A stretch of DNA of 54,376 nucleotides from an uncultured Roseobacter sp. (GCF_947492555.1 NZ_CANLNE010000009.1:1-54376), one strand, 5' to 3'. Positions 28,175 to 37,442 are shown, counted from the first letter of the stretch. Notes: generated by a model not told the origin, from the sequence alone. Numbers and translations are program-made.

Positions 28175-28317
28175 GCCCCTGCGCGGTCAAGACACGTTGA
28201 AAAAACCGCTCTAGCCTGTCACTGATGCAGCATTCCGCGATGGTGCATTATGACACGGAGCCGCAACAGAGATGACATGCCGAGACCCCGGTGCGGGGCG
28301 GCTGCGGGGTGCGCGCC

Positions 28318-28989
28318 ATGACCGGGCGCGAAACGCCCTGGGTCGAACGGTTTCCCGGGCTGTCCCGGCTTGCGCAGGAGACCAAGGACCTGCTGCTGTC
28401 GAAAAGCAGTATCGTTGAGGTGCCGTCCGGTACGGTCATTTTCGGACCGGGCAAATCACCCGAGAACATGCTGTTCCTGCTGGAGGGTACGGTGCGTGTG
28501 CAGCAGGTCTCGGACACCGGCCGGGAAATCGTGCTTTACCGCATTCATTCAGGCGAAAGCTGTGTGCTGACCACGGCCTGTCTGCTGGCGTATGAGGATT
28601 ACGCTGCGGAAGGGATCGCAGAGACAGCGGTTCGGGCCGTGGCGGTGCCGCGCAAGGTGTTTGACGACCTGGTGGGCCAGTCGAAAGCCTTTCGCGATTT
28701 TGTTTTCGCCGCGTTCTCCAAGCGGATCACCGACCTTTTCCTGATGGTGGACGAGGTGGCGTTCCAACGGATGGATGTGCGCCTTGGTCAGCGTTTACTG
28801 GCGCTGGCGGATGCCGCAGGCGCGATTGCGACCACGCATCAGAAACTATCAGTCGAGCTTGGCACCGCCCGCGAGGTGGTGTCGCGGCAGTTGCAGGAAT
28901 TCCAGCGTCGCGGCTGGGTGCAGCAGTCCCGCGGCAAGGTCAGGATATGTGACAGGCGGGCATTGGAAAATCTGGTGGAACACCACTGA
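28318..28989 (+). CDS. Crp/Fnr-family transcriptional regulator
   Basis: A 223-residue protein with a cyclic-nucleotide-binding-type N-domain (VPSGTVIFGPGKSPENMLFL) and a C-terminal winged helix (LSVELGTAREVVSRQLQEFQ). The segment GESCVLTTACLLAYEDYAAE has two cysteines where this branch may sense oxidants or persulfide. It lacks the FNR iron-sulfur cysteine set at the N-terminus. I chose the ATG at 28318, preceded by GGGGT; a GTG at 28291 would add 9 residues. It probably binds the palindromes at 27907 and 29002. Confidence 0.88.
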   Translation: MTGRETPWVERFPGLSRLAQETKDLLLSKSSIVEVPSGTVIFGPGKSPENMLFLLEGTVRVQQVSDTGREIVLYRIHSGESCVLTTACLLAYEDYAAEGIAETAVRAVAVPRKVFDDLVGQSKAFRDFVFAAFSKRITDLFLMVDEVAFQRMDVRLGQRLLALADAAGAIATTHQKLSVELGTAREVVSRQLQEFQRRGWVQQSRGKVRICDRRALENLVEHH

Positions 28990-29001
28990 TAGGCCGGGTC
29001 G

Positions 29002-29020
29002 TTGGTGACAATGTCACTGA
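29002..29020. promoter_or_regulatory. Palindromic operator 2 of the sulfur module
   Basis: TTGGTGACA (29002-29010), a central A, then TGTCACTGA (29012-29020). The inner GTGACA/TGTCAC arms are identical to operator 1, and the right outer arm has diverged. It lies 91 bp before the first YeeE/YedE gene and just after the regulator's stop. Confidence 0.68.
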
Positions 29021-29111
29021 GGCGCAGATGCCCCCCGGGGTAGAATGCTCTCAAACCCGGCACTGATGTGGTGCCGGGCCGAACACTCAGCTGAAAACGG
29101 AGCCGTACCAG

Positions 29112-29549
29112 ATGCTGATCGAAACGGAATTCACCCCGATACAGTCGCTTGCGGGCGGCGTGCTGATCGGCATGGCCGCTGTCCTGCTGATGGGCCTGAT
29201 GGGGCGCATCATGGGGGCCACCGGTGTTCTGACCGGGGTGATCGTGCCGAAAGGCTGGCCTGACTGGTCGTGGCGCGCCGCCGTGATCCTGGGCATGATC
29301 AGCGGACCGGTTGCCGTCTTTGCCCTGACCGGTCAGATGCCCGCCGTGCAGGTGCCCGTCAGCCTGACCATGCTGATCATCGGCGGCTTTCTGGTCGGGA
29401 TCGGTGTCACCTATGGCGCGGGCTGCACGTCCGGGCACGGGGTCTGCGGTATGGCGCGGCTGTCGCCTCGCTCCATCGTCGCGACGGTGACTTTCATGGG
29501 GGCCACAGGGGTGACCGTCTTCGTCATACGCCACTGGATCGGAGGGTAG
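29112..29549 (+). CDS. YeeE/YedE-family sulfur transporter subunit (first half)
   Basis: A 145-residue membrane protein with about four helices and the conserved cysteine motif [20 protein letters not shown] of YeeE/YedE importers. These move thiosulfate or related sulfur species by cysteine relay through the membrane. It pairs with the next gene, 3 bases downstream, which supplies the second half; both together equal one full-length YeeE. Palindromic operator 2 lies upstream. Confidence 0.9.
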   Translation: MLIETEFTPIQSLAGGVLIGMAAVLLMGLMGRIMGATGVLTGVIVPKGWPDWSWRAAVILGMISGPVAVFALTGQMPAVQVPVSLTMLIIGGFLVGIGVTYGAGCTSGHGVCGMARLSPRSIVATVTFMGATGVTVFVIRHWIGG

Positions 29550-29552
29550 GAG

Positions 29553-29987
29553 ATGAAACTGCTTGCAAGCTATGTGGTGGGTCTGATTTTCGGCATCGGG
29601 ATTGCCATCTCGGGCATGGCCAATCCGGCGAAGGTCACGAATTTCTTTGATGTCGCCGGGATATGGGACCCCAGCCTTGCCTTTGTCATGGGCGGCGCGC
29701 TGGTTGTGACGTTCATCGGGTACAGGCTGGTGTTGCGGCGGTCTGGACCGGTCCTCGCCCCGGCCTTCCAGCTGCCCACGCGGCAGGATCTGGATGCCCG
29801 CCTGCCGCTTGGGTCCGCTGTCTTTGGCGTCGGTTGGGGGATTGCGGGGTTCTGTCCGGGCGGTGCCCTGCCAGCGCTTGGGACCGGCAGGATCGAGGTT
29901 TACGTTTTTGTCGCCGCGCTGATCTGCGGCATCCTGGTGGCCAAGGCGGTGCAGGGCTGGACCTCACCCAGGGCAACCCCCGCCTAG
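29553..29987 (+). CDS. YeeE/YedE-family sulfur transporter subunit (second half)
   Basis: A 144-residue membrane protein with [13 protein letters not shown] and the cysteine-containing [17 protein letters not shown] signature of the partner half (DUF6691-type). With the preceding gene it should form a PmpAB-like two-component importer of a sulfur species. GGAG precedes the start. Confidence 0.9.
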   Translation: MKLLASYVVGLIFGIGIAISGMANPAKVTNFFDVAGIWDPSLAFVMGGALVVTFIGYRLVLRRSGPVLAPAFQLPTRQDLDARLPLGSAVFGVGWGIAGFCPGGALPALGTGRIEVYVFVAALICGILVAKAVQGWTSPRATPA

Positions 29988-30014
29988 TCCACCGCGTTGA
30001 CGCGCGACGCCGGA

Positions 30015-30037
30015 GGTGCTTCGGCACCAGTCTTTTC
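30015..30037 (+). terminator. Terminator after the sulfur module
   Basis: GGTGC (30015-30019), a stable TTCG tetraloop and GCACC (30024-30028) form a short hairpin, followed by AG and TCTTTTC, 28 bp past the last stop codon. The stem is short but the loop and T-rich tail support termination. Confidence 0.55.
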
Positions 30038-30187
30038 ACCTGGATTTTCGGGGCGAGCGGCATGCTTGTTTCTTGTCGTGCATGATTGGTGCGGCGGGTT
30101 TGGCGGCACGTACTCCATCCTTGATTGCTCTCAGATGTTCTTGTAATGTTCTCATCAAGGATACATCTTTCAGAGAGGATTGCGCCA

Positions 30188-30586
30188 ATGATCAAGGGAA
30201 GCTGTTGCTGTGGGGCGGTGAAGTTCGAGCTTTTGGCCGAGCCATCAATGATGGGCACCTGTCATTGTTCCCGGTGCCGTAAACTTGGGGCAAGTGTGAT
30301 TGTTTTTATCGAAAGGGCAGATCTGAAATGGGTGCAGGGCAGGGACGAGATCGCCGTTTTCGCACCCGTGGCGCCCTATACGTACAGCAGATGTTTCTGT
30401 AAAATTTGCGGCACATCGCTGGGTGAAATCCTGTCTGAGGACGATAGTTTCCCAATTGCGGCAAACACGCTCGACGATGCGCTGGCGGTGAAAAACAAGT
30501 TTCACGAATTTGTTTCCGAAAAGCCGTCCTGGTACGAAATCTGCGATGGGGCCAAGCAATTCGACGGGCATCCGACCTCTGCCTGA
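30188..30586 (+). CDS. GFA-family (glutathione-dependent formaldehyde-activating-like) zinc protein
   Basis: A 132-residue protein with the zinc-binding cysteine set of the GFA fold: GSCCCGAVKFE near the N-terminus, CHCSRCRKLG at about 25-34 and CFCKICGTSLG at about 69-79. Most members have unknown or S-hydroxymethylglutathione-related functions. AGAGAGGA lies 8 bases before the ATG at 30188; a longer frame from 30125 is not supported. It stands alone between the sulfur module and the GGDEF-EAL gene. Confidence 0.88.
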   Translation: MIKGSCCCGAVKFELLAEPSMMGTCHCSRCRKLGASVIVFIERADLKWVQGRDEIAVFAPVAPYTYSRCFCKICGTSLGEILSEDDSFPIAANTLDDALAVKNKFHEFVSEKPSWYEICDGAKQFDGHPTSA

Positions 30587-30745
30587 AGAGCCGTCTTTCG
30601 GGTTTGAGAGCGGACCGCATGAAGCCTCGCAAATGCGTTGGTTAAATTGCGGATAAAAATCGAAATGCATTCCGGGAATTTGCCTACAGCTTCTTAACGT
30701 GCCTGCGCCAGAAAAGGGCGTAATCACGAATTCGAGAGCTTTGAT

Positions 30746-32722
30746 ATGGCGGCTAAAATCCTGTCTTCGAGAGGTAAAACAGGTTCCCTGGTGAGGAAGT
30801 TCGCTTCTCCGCTGGCAATACTGCTTGTGCTGACCTGTGCCATCGTTCTCGGGGTTCACCTGCTGATTGACAGGGCGATCGACGGGGCGATCAAAAGCCA
30901 TGCGGAAATGGACGCGATGAAATGGGCCAAGGAGCTCAATTCGAACTTGCTTGAGTCGGGGGATGCACTGGCCAACGGGGCGTTGACCGAGGATCAGAAA
31001 GCCGTCATCGATGCGGCGATCAAATTTGGCAATGTCTACGCATTCATAGTCTACGACACCTCGGGCCACATGGTCTATTCGTCGGATTACGGCGCTCCTG
31101 GCCCCGGCTCGGTCCGCACGGTCAACCAAACCGCGCAGCAGGTGGTCGCATCCGGCACATCCAACGTGGAAGTGGTCCAGAGAGTAAGCCCGTCCGGCAG
31201 CCAAAGCGTTTTCGTGGATGCTCTTGTCTCTGCGAAAGGACAAGATGGCCGGGCTATCGGTGCGGTTCAGGTCTATTTGGACAAATCCGACATCGCCACT
31301 TTTTACCACGGCCTGCTGGACTGGATGGGGTTGTTGTTGCCGGTCGTATGTGCCGTCATTTACGCCATTCCTTCCGTCGCATTTGTCATGAAGCGTGAAC
31401 AGGCTTTCACGCGGAACGAACGTGTGCGCCAGCTGTCGCGATATGATGCTTTGACCGGTGCGTTGAACCGGCACACCATGAGTACGGAGGCCAAGAAGCG
31501 CTTTGCCGACCGTGACGCATACGGAGAAATCGGTGTGTTTTTCCTGGACGTGGATAAGTTCAAGAGCGTCAATGACACGCATGGGCACGAGTTCGGAGAC
31601 GCGTATCTCAAACACATCGCCTCACTCCTGATCAGCAATGTGCGAGAGACCGATCTGGTTGGCCGCATGGGCGGTGATGAGTTTGTTGTCTGCTTTCCGA
31701 ATGCCTCTTTCGAGTTTCTGGATGAGGTCGGGCACAGGATCCTGAATGAGGCCAACCAGCCTTTTGAATACAAGGGAAAAACCATACAGGGCAGTCTCAG
31801 CATCGGTGTGCATCTTGCCGAGCTGGAAGAAAGTGGGCCGGAAGCGTTGCACGCCGCGGATCTGGCGCTTTACCACGCCAAGACAAACGGCCGGAACAGG
31901 ATGCAGGTCTACTTCAGCGCGCTTGATGCCGCTTTGCTCAGGCGTTGCGCGGTCGAGGCGCGGATGCGGGAAGCGCTGGAAAGAGATGAGTTTGAAATTC
32001 ATTTCCAACCGCTGTCGAAGCCGAGTGATGGATCGATCATCGGGTTTGAGGCTCTGCTGCGCCTGAACAGTGCTGATGGTACGCCGATCTGTCCTACCGA
32101 GTTCATCCCGATTGCCGAGGAAACGGGTATGATCCAGGTGTTGGGCATGCGCACGCTGCGGCAAGCCATCGAAACGGCCAAGACCTGGCCGGATGATATT
32201 TTTCTGTCGGTCAATCTTTCGCCAGCGCAGTTTCAGAAGGGTGATCTGGTCGCAGAGATAGAGGCGCTTCTGACCGAACTGGTATTCCCGGCCCGCCGTC
32301 TCGAACTCGAGGTGACCGAAAATCTGCTGATGGCCGATGAAGAGCGGGTGTCCGCGCAACTGGTCGGGCTGAAGCGCATGGGTATTTCAATCGCCATGGA
32401 TGATTTCGGGACCGGGTACTCAAGCCTCGGGTACCTGTGGAAGTACGACTTCGACAAGCTGAAGATCGACCGGGTGTTTCTGGAAGGCTTTGAATTCGAT
32501 AACGCGCGGTATCGCGAAATCATCGAAACCATCGTCACGCTTGGTCATAAAATGGGCATGCAGGTTACGGTGGAAGGCGTTGAAAACGAATCCCAGACCG
32601 AAATGCTGAACGAATTTGCGTGTGATCAATACCAAGGGTTCCTTATCGGCAAACCCATGCCCGCGGCGCAGGCGCTGGAAACGATAAGCACCGAGCGCGC
32701 TGCAAAACCCTCAGTGGCTTGA
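30746..32722 (+). CDS. Membrane-anchored GGDEF-EAL cyclic-di-GMP protein
   Basis: A 658-residue signalling protein. An N-terminal membrane helix (LAILLVLTCAIVLGVHLLID) and a second near residue 195-215 bracket a periplasmic sensor region of about 150 residues. The GGDEF domain (about 225-390) keeps the active motif RMGGDEFVVC. The EAL domain (about 405-650) keeps GFEALLRLNS, the FGTGYSSLGYL loop and QGFLIGKPMP. Both catalytic sites look intact, so it may make and break c-di-GMP depending on the signal. No neighbouring target is evident; the RTX protein and its exporter are plausible c-di-GMP outputs. Confidence 0.93.
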   Translation: MAAKILSSRGKTGSLVRKFASPLAILLVLTCAIVLGVHLLIDRAIDGAIKSHAEMDAMKWAKELNSNLLESGDALANGALTEDQKAVIDAAIKFGNVYAFIVYDTSGHMVYSSDYGAPGPGSVRTVNQTAQQVVASGTSNVEVVQRVSPSGSQSVFVDALVSAKGQDGRAIGAVQVYLDKSDIATFYHGLLDWMGLLLPVVCAVIYAIPSVAFVMKREQAFTRNERVRQLSRYDALTGALNRHTMSTEAKKRFADRDAYGEIGVFFLDVDKFKSVNDTHGHEFGDAYLKHIASLLISNVRETDLVGRMGGDEFVVCFPNASFEFLDEVGHRILNEANQPFEYKGKTIQGSLSIGVHLAELEESGPEALHAADLALYHAKTNGRNRMQVYFSALDAALLRRCAVEARMREALERDEFEIHFQPLSKPSDGSIIGFEALLRLNSADGTPICPTEFIPIAEETGMIQVLGMRTLRQAIETAKTWPDDIFLSVNLSPAQFQKGDLVAEIEALLTELVFPARRLELEVTENLLMADEERVSAQLVGLKRMGISIAMDDFGTGYSSLGYLWKYDFDKLKIDRVFLEGFEFDNARYREIIETIVTLGHKMGMQVTVEGVENESQTEMLNEFACDQYQGFLIGKPMPAAQALETISTERAAKPSVA

Positions 32723-32839
32723 ACGCTGCCACAAGATGCCGGAACATCATGGCTGAGAGATCGGTATGCCCTTTGTCGTGCTGAGGTCGATAAATTATCC
32801 CCACTGAAGCTGTTGATCTGAAGGGGTTCAAATGAATCG

Positions 32840-32878
32840 TTGACAGAGTCTGTTATCGGTAACATGTTATCGGTAACA
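32840..32878 (+). promoter_or_regulatory. Promoter with two adjacent LacI-type operators (sugar-acid operon)
   Basis: A consensus TTGACA -35 box (32840-32845) is followed by two back-to-back copies of the 14-base palindrome TGTTATCGGTAACA (32851-32864 and 32865-32878). The copies overlap any -10 element, so binding would block transcription of the operon starting at 32917. The half-site TGTTA is shared with the operators at 37456 and 37513. Confidence 0.75.
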
Positions 32879-32916
32879 AGCATCGAAGACACAACACGGC
32901 TGCTTCCGGGGGAAAT

Positions 32917-33681
32917 ATGACGGACTTGTTTTCACTGATCGGCAGCAGGGCGCTGATCACCGGTTCATCTCAGGGCATCGGCTTTGCGCTGGCCCGCGGG
33001 ATGGCGGCGGCAGGTGCCGAGATTGTATTGAACGGTCGGGATGTTGCGAAGCTGGATCAGGCCGCCGAGATACTGCGCGGCGAAGGTGCCACGGTTCATA
33101 CGCTTGTTTTTGACGCCACCGACCATGCGGCCGTACGCACCGCCATCGATGGGTTCGAGGCGGATATCGGGGCAATCCACGTGCTGGTGAACAATGCCGG
33201 TATGCAGCATCGCACAGAGCTGGAAAACTTCCCGGCGGATGCTTTTGAGAAGCTGCTGCAAACCAATATCGCAAGTGTCTTTCATGTGGGCCAGGCGGTC
33301 GCGCGCCACATGATCGGGCGGGGCAAGGGCAAGATCATCAACATCGCCTCGGTCCAGACCGCCCTGGCGCGTCCGGGCATCGCACCCTACACGGCGACAA
33401 AGGGCGCAGTGGGGAACCTGACCAAGGGGATGGCAACCGATTGGGCAAAACATGGGCTGCAGTGCAATGCGATTGCGCCGGGATATTTTGACACGCCCTT
33501 GAATGCCGCCCTGGTGGCGGACCCCGCGTTTTCCGCATGGCTTGAAAACCGCACACCTGCGGGCCGCTGGGGCAAGGTGGAAGAGCTCGTGGGCGCCTGC
33601 GTGTTCCTTTCAACGCCAGCTTCGAGTTTCGTCAACGGGCATACGCTTTATGTCGATGGCGGCATCACGGCGTCCCTCTGA
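32917..33681 (+). CDS. Gluconate 5-dehydrogenase-like SDR
   Basis: A 254-residue SDR with TGSSQGIGFALARG, VLVNNAGMQHR and the catalytic YTATKGAV lysine region. The overall pattern, including RTPAGRWGKVEEL, resembles gluconate 5-dehydrogenase (IdnO), which interconverts 5-ketogluconate and gluconate with NADP(H). The gluconokinase directly after it (shared TGATG) supports a role in gluconate formation. The true substrate could be another keto-sugar acid. Confidence 0.82.
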   Translation: MTDLFSLIGSRALITGSSQGIGFALARGMAAAGAEIVLNGRDVAKLDQAAEILRGEGATVHTLVFDATDHAAVRTAIDGFEADIGAIHVLVNNAGMQHRTELENFPADAFEKLLQTNIASVFHVGQAVARHMIGRGKGKIINIASVQTALARPGIAPYTATKGAVGNLTKGMATDWAKHGLQCNAIAPGYFDTPLNAALVADPAFSAWLENRTPAGRWGKVEELVGACVFLSTPASSFVNGHTLYVDGGITASL

Positions 33682-34181
33682 TGCGGTGCTATGTGCTCAT
33701 GGGGGTGTCGGGGTGTGGCAAGTCCTCTATCGGGACGGCGCTGTCGGCTCTGTGTCAGATGGATTTCATCGACGGGGATGATCTGCACCCAGAGGCGAAC
33801 ATCCTGAAGATGTCGCGTGGCAAACCGCTGAATGATGCTGACCGGGCACCCTGGCTTGCGGAAGTGGGACGCCGGTTGGCGGATCATGAAGGGCGGGTGG
33901 TGATCGGCTGTTCCGCGCTGAAAAAGAAGTACCGCGATATGATCCGGGCGCAGGTGCCGGAGCCCGTGCATTTCCTGCATCTGGACGCGCCGCCGGAAGT
34001 GCTGGCCAGGCGCGTGTCATCCCGCGCGGGCCATTTCATGCCAACTAGCCTGCTCGACAGTCAGTTTGCCACGCTGGAACACCTCGAAGCGGGGGAGTGG
34101 GGCAGCGAGATCGACATCGCGCGCCCCTATGGGGACGTTGTCGCCCAGTCGGAAAGTTACGTGAGAGGAACCATGATATGA
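33681..34181 (+). CDS. gntK: Gluconokinase
   Basis: A 166-residue P-loop kinase of the GntK/IdnK type: MGVSGCGKSSIG (Walker A), FIDGDDLHPEANILKMSRGK (substrate loop) and IGCSALKKKYRDMIR, the usual family pattern and length. It phosphorylates D-gluconate to 6-phosphogluconate, which enters the Entner-Doudoroff or pentose phosphate route. The start overlaps the SDR stop and the end overlaps the next gene, so the operon is tightly coupled. Confidence 0.93.
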   Translation: MRCYVLMGVSGCGKSSIGTALSALCQMDFIDGDDLHPEANILKMSRGKPLNDADRAPWLAEVGRRLADHEGRVVIGCSALKKKYRDMIRAQVPEPVHFLHLDAPPEVLARRVSSRAGHFMPTSLLDSQFATLEHLEAGEWGSEIDIARPYGDVVAQSESYVRGTMI

Positions 34182-35065
34182 GCGAAAAGATTGCCCTCAT
34201 CGGGGCAGGGGCCATGGGCGGTGCCATTGGCACCCGACTGCTGGAGACCGGCAACAGCCTGAACGTCTTTGACCTCGACACCGAAAAGGTCGCGGCGCTT
34301 GTGGCAAAAGGGGCGGTTGCCGCGGCCTCTGCGGCAGAGGCGTCACGGGATGTGGATTTTGTGATCACCAGTCTGAATGCCTCGCGCATCGTGGGTCTGG
34401 CGGCGTTTGGCAAGGATGGGATCGTTGAGGGTGCCCAAGAGGGTACGGTGATCATCGACATGTCATCGATTGAACCGGATGCGACGCGGAATTTTGCCAA
34501 GATGGCGGCCGAGCGTGGTCTGGCCTGGGTCGATAGCCCGCTGTCGGGCGGTGCGCCCAAGGCGTTGATCGGCGAGCTGACGCTGATGGCCGGGGGGGAG
34601 GCAAGCGATGTTGAACGGGCGTATCAGGCGTTGCAACATGTCGCCTCGAACTACACCCATATGGGACCGTCCGGGGCGGGGCAGACAACCAAGCTGATCA
34701 ATCAGGTACTCTGTGGTCTTGGCTTCCTGGCGGTTGCGGAAGCCACGCAGCTGGCGCTGGACGCCGGGGTCGATGCGGAGAAGATCCCACAGGCGCTGAA
34801 GGGCGGACGCGCGGACAGCGCGCTGTTACAGGAGTACCTGCCGCGCTTTGCCACCAAGGATTACCGGCGCACGGGCCGGATCGACAATATGGTCAAGGAC
34901 CTGAACGCGGTGAATGATCTGGCGCGGCAGACCGGGACGTCGATGCCGATGACGGCGCTTTGCGCCGAGATCCATCGCATGTTGACGGCGGCAGGGTGGG
35001 GCGGCGAAGACCAGGCCGCCGTGATGGAGTTTTTCAAAGGGGCAAAAGAGGAGCCAGAGGCATGA
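34178..35065 (+). CDS. Beta-hydroxyacid dehydrogenase (HIBADH family)
   Basis: A 295-residue NAD(P)-dependent dehydrogenase of the 3-hydroxyisobutyrate/tartronate semialdehyde reductase/threonate dehydrogenase family. It shows the nucleotide loop ALIGAGAMGGAIG, the substrate motif DSPLSGGAPKALIGELTLMA and the catalytic lysine in GAGQTTKLINQV. In this operon it probably acts on a sugar-acid fragment such as a 3-hydroxy acid; the specific substrate is unclear. The start overlaps the gntK stop (ATGA). Confidence 0.9.
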   Translation: MSEKIALIGAGAMGGAIGTRLLETGNSLNVFDLDTEKVAALVAKGAVAAASAAEASRDVDFVITSLNASRIVGLAAFGKDGIVEGAQEGTVIIDMSSIEPDATRNFAKMAAERGLAWVDSPLSGGAPKALIGELTLMAGGEASDVERAYQALQHVASNYTHMGPSGAGQTTKLINQVLCGLGFLAVAEATQLALDAGVDAEKIPQALKGGRADSALLQEYLPRFATKDYRRTGRIDNMVKDLNAVNDLARQTGTSMPMTALCAEIHRMLTAAGWGGEDQAAVMEFFKGAKEEPEA

Positions 35066-35394
35066 TTACGCGATTTGCGTTGTTTGAAGGAGCGGTGAAA
35101 CCCGGCAAGACGGAGGCATTCCGCACCGCTGTCAAAGAGCGTCTTGTTCCTCTGTGGACCCAGTTCCCGGGGAACACCGATGTGCGGGTGATGTTCAGTG
35201 ATGACCGGGACGCGGGCGCGCCCGAGTTTCCGCTGATCCTTGCGATCAGCTATCCCGACGCTGCGGCAATGACGGCTGCGCTGGACAGCCCCGCGCGATT
35301 TCAGTCTAAAGACGTCACGGGTCAGATCGTAGAGGAATTCTTTGACGGGCGTATTCATCACCATGTCACCGAACGCCATGAATACCGGGCCTGA
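35062..35394 (+). CDS. Small dimeric alpha/beta-barrel protein (EthD/ABM-like)
   Basis: A 110-residue protein starting at the ATGA overlap with the dehydrogenase. MITRFALFEGAVKPGKTEAF and a C-terminal histidine-rich FDGRIHHHVTERHEYR suggest a ferredoxin-like dimeric barrel. I do not recognise a specific family with certainty. Its operon place suggests a helper or mutarotase/isomerase role in sugar-acid breakdown, which is inference. Confidence 0.65.
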   Translation: MITRFALFEGAVKPGKTEAFRTAVKERLVPLWTQFPGNTDVRVMFSDDRDAGAPEFPLILAISYPDAAAMTAALDSPARFQSKDVTGQIVEEFFDGRIHHHVTERHEYRA

Positions 35395-35400
35395 CGGCCA

Positions 35401-36408
35401 ATGAATGCGCGCATCACCATGCGGGACGTGGCGCGCAAGGTTGGCATGTCGCCGATGACGGTGTCGCGTGCGCTGCGCGATGACCGGACGGTCAATGCCG
35501 AAACGCGCGCGCTGATTCGCCAGACGGCAAATGATCTGGGCTACATCTATGACACGACCGCGCAGGCGTTTCGCACCCAGCGCAGCGGGTTTGTTGCGGT
35601 GACCCTGCCGTCGATCAACAATGCGAATTTCGCAGAGACCTTTCGCGCGTTGTCGGATGGGTTGAGCGGGTCGGGCAGTCAGCTTCTGCTGGCCAGTACG
35701 AATTATCGCGCGGGCAAGGAGGAGGAGCTGGTGCGCCAGCTTCTCACCCGCAATCCCGAGGCACTGGTTCTGACCGGCGGTTACCACACGCAGACCACGC
35801 GCGACCTGGTGCTGGCGCGGGGCTTGCCGGTGATCGAGATGTGGGATCTGCCGTCGGAGCCTCTGGGGCATGTCGTTGGCTTCTCGAATGCCGAAGCCAT
35901 GGCGCATGTGGTGCGGCATCTGGCAGGCACCGGGCGGCGCAAGCTGGCTTTCGTCGGGGCCTCCAGCGGCGCGGATATGCGCGGGGCGGCACGTCGGCAG
36001 GGTGTGGTGGACACGGCCGCCGCCCTGGGCCTGCCCGAGGTGTCGATGATTGACGCGGGGCCTGCGCCGGTGTCCATGCGTCACGGCGCCCGCGCGGTCG
36101 CCGAGATCGGTGTGGATCTGCGCAAGTATGACGCGCTGGTCTGTGTGTCTGATCCGGTGGCTTTCGGCTGTCTGAGCGCCTGCCAGAGGCAGGGGATTGA
36201 CGTGCCCGGCGATCTGGCGATCACCGGCTTTGGCCGGTTTGAAGTGGCGGAGGTTGCGCATCCAAGGATCACGACCGTCAACGTGCACGCCCGGAAAATC
36301 GGGGAGCAGGTGGTCGCGCTGCTGCATGATGTAGTGGACGCGGGGCAGGCGCTTGAGACACGGATCATCGACGTCGGCTCCCAGCTTGTGCCGGGCGAGA
36401 CCAGCTAG
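35401..36408 (+). CDS. LacI-family regulator (GntR-like), first of two
   Basis: A 335-residue LacI-type repressor. The N-terminal HTH and hinge MRDVARKVGMSPMTVSRALR are followed by a sugar-binding-protein fold (EALVLTGGYHTQT, FVGASSG, VTVSD-type region CVSDPVAFG). It is the last gene of the sugar-acid operon (6-base gap) and so is probably autoregulated through the operators at 32851-32878. Its stop codon shares CTAG with the stop of the opposite LacI gene. Confidence 0.92.
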   Translation: MNARITMRDVARKVGMSPMTVSRALRDDRTVNAETRALIRQTANDLGYIYDTTAQAFRTQRSGFVAVTLPSINNANFAETFRALSDGLSGSGSQLLLASTNYRAGKEEELVRQLLTRNPEALVLTGGYHTQTTRDLVLARGLPVIEMWDLPSEPLGHVVGFSNAEAMAHVVRHLAGTGRRKLAFVGASSGADMRGAARRQGVVDTAAALGLPEVSMIDAGPAPVSMRHGARAVAEIGVDLRKYDALVCVSDPVAFGCLSACQRQGIDVPGDLAITGFGRFEVAEVAHPRITTVNVHARKIGEQVVALLHDVVDAGQALETRIIDVGSQLVPGETS

Positions 36409-37442
36409 CGGCCCTTTGTATTCCGCACGGTAGAGCCGGGGATCAACCGGAACCCGATGTCTCGGCAGGGTTCAACTGGTTCGTCCGACAGGCGCGCCAT
36501 CATCATTTCGGCGGCGGCCTGACCCAGTTTCAGGTGTGACACGTGCATCGATGTGAGCCGCTTTGACAGGACGGAGGCCACGGGCAGGTCCCCCCAGCCG
36601 GCAATTCCGATATCTTTGGGCACCTCCAACCCCTTGGCACCGCAGTATTGCAGGCCGCCGAACGCCATGGAGTCGTTCTGGTAAAAGATGCATTCGATAT
36701 TCTGGGCGGACGCAAGCAATTGCTCGGTCCCGTAGTAGCCCGGATAATATGTTGCGGTATCGTGCAGGCAGAGCTGCCGGGTGACCTCTCCACCGCCGCC
36801 TTCCACGGCCTTGCAGAAACCATCCAGCCGCGTCGTGGCCGCATTCGCCGTATCATGCGATGTGCCCACGTATCCGATCTTCTGATAGCCACATCCCACC
36901 AGATAGCGCCCCATGTCAAAGCCGCTGTCAAAGTGGTTGATGCCGACGCTCATGTCGAGCGGGCTGGAGTTCAGATCCCAGATTTCGACGATGGGAATAC
37001 CGGCATTGCGCAGCATGTCGGAGGCGCGCGCCGAGTGGTACCGCCCGGTCAGGATCAGGCCCGCGGGCTGCCAGGAGAGGACCGTTTTGATCCAGTCCTC
37101 CTCCTCCTGCAACGTGTGCTGTGTGAGGCCCAGAACGGACTGATGCCCGAAGGTGCCGAGCTTGCGGTCGATGCCTTCCAGCACCTGAGAAAACACTTCG
37201 TTTCCGAGGTCGGGAATGGAGACCCCAATGAAGGTGGAGTTCTTGTCACCGGCAAAGACCGTGGCCAGGCGATTCGGCAGGTATCCAAGCTGGTCGACCT
37301 GCGCCATCACTTTGACACGTGTCTTTTCCGAATACCCCCCCTCACCGCGCAACACGCGACTCGCCGTCATTTTGGACACGCCTGCGGCCTCGGCCACCTG
37401 ACTGAGGCTCACCTTGTTGTTTTTACTGCTCTTTTTATCCAT
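36405..37442 (-). CDS. LacI-family regulator, second of two
   Basis: A 345-residue LacI-type repressor with the HTH SLSQVAEAAGVSKMTASRVL and effector domain containing LILTGRYHSARA, YVGTSHDTANA and IAGWGDLPVA. It is divergent from the first ABC importer and has an operator 14 bp from its start, so it probably represses both itself and the importer. It converges on the other LacI gene with 4 bases of overlap. Confidence 0.92.
   Translation of the reverse strand: MDKKSSKNNKVSLSQVAEAAGVSKMTASRVLRGEGGYSEKTRVKVMAQVDQLGYLPNRLATVFAGDKNSTFIGVSIPDLGNEVFSQVLEGIDRKLGTFGHQSVLGLTQHTLQEEEDWIKTVLSWQPAGLILTGRYHSARASDMLRNAGIPIVEIWDLNSSPLDMSVGINHFDSGFDMGRYLVGCGYQKIGYVGTSHDTANAATTRLDGFCKAVEGGGGEVTRQLCLHDTATYYPGYYGTEQLLASAQNIECIFYQNDSMAFGGLQYCGAKGLEVPKDIGIAGWGDLPVASVLSKRLTSMHVSHLKLGQAAAEMMMARLSDEPVEPCRDIGFRLIPGSTVRNTKGR

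Noticed and set aside
32917-35065. Sulfoquinovose (sulfoglycolysis) pathway, because an SDR and a HIBADH-type reductase are adjacent
   Set aside because: A gluconokinase lies between them, and no sulfogluconate dehydratase, aldolase or sulfoquinovosidase is present.
34861-36327. 488-codon reverse frame opposite the dehydrogenase, barrel and LacI genes
   Set aside because: It crosses three forward genes with good motifs and overlapping starts and has no domain of its own.
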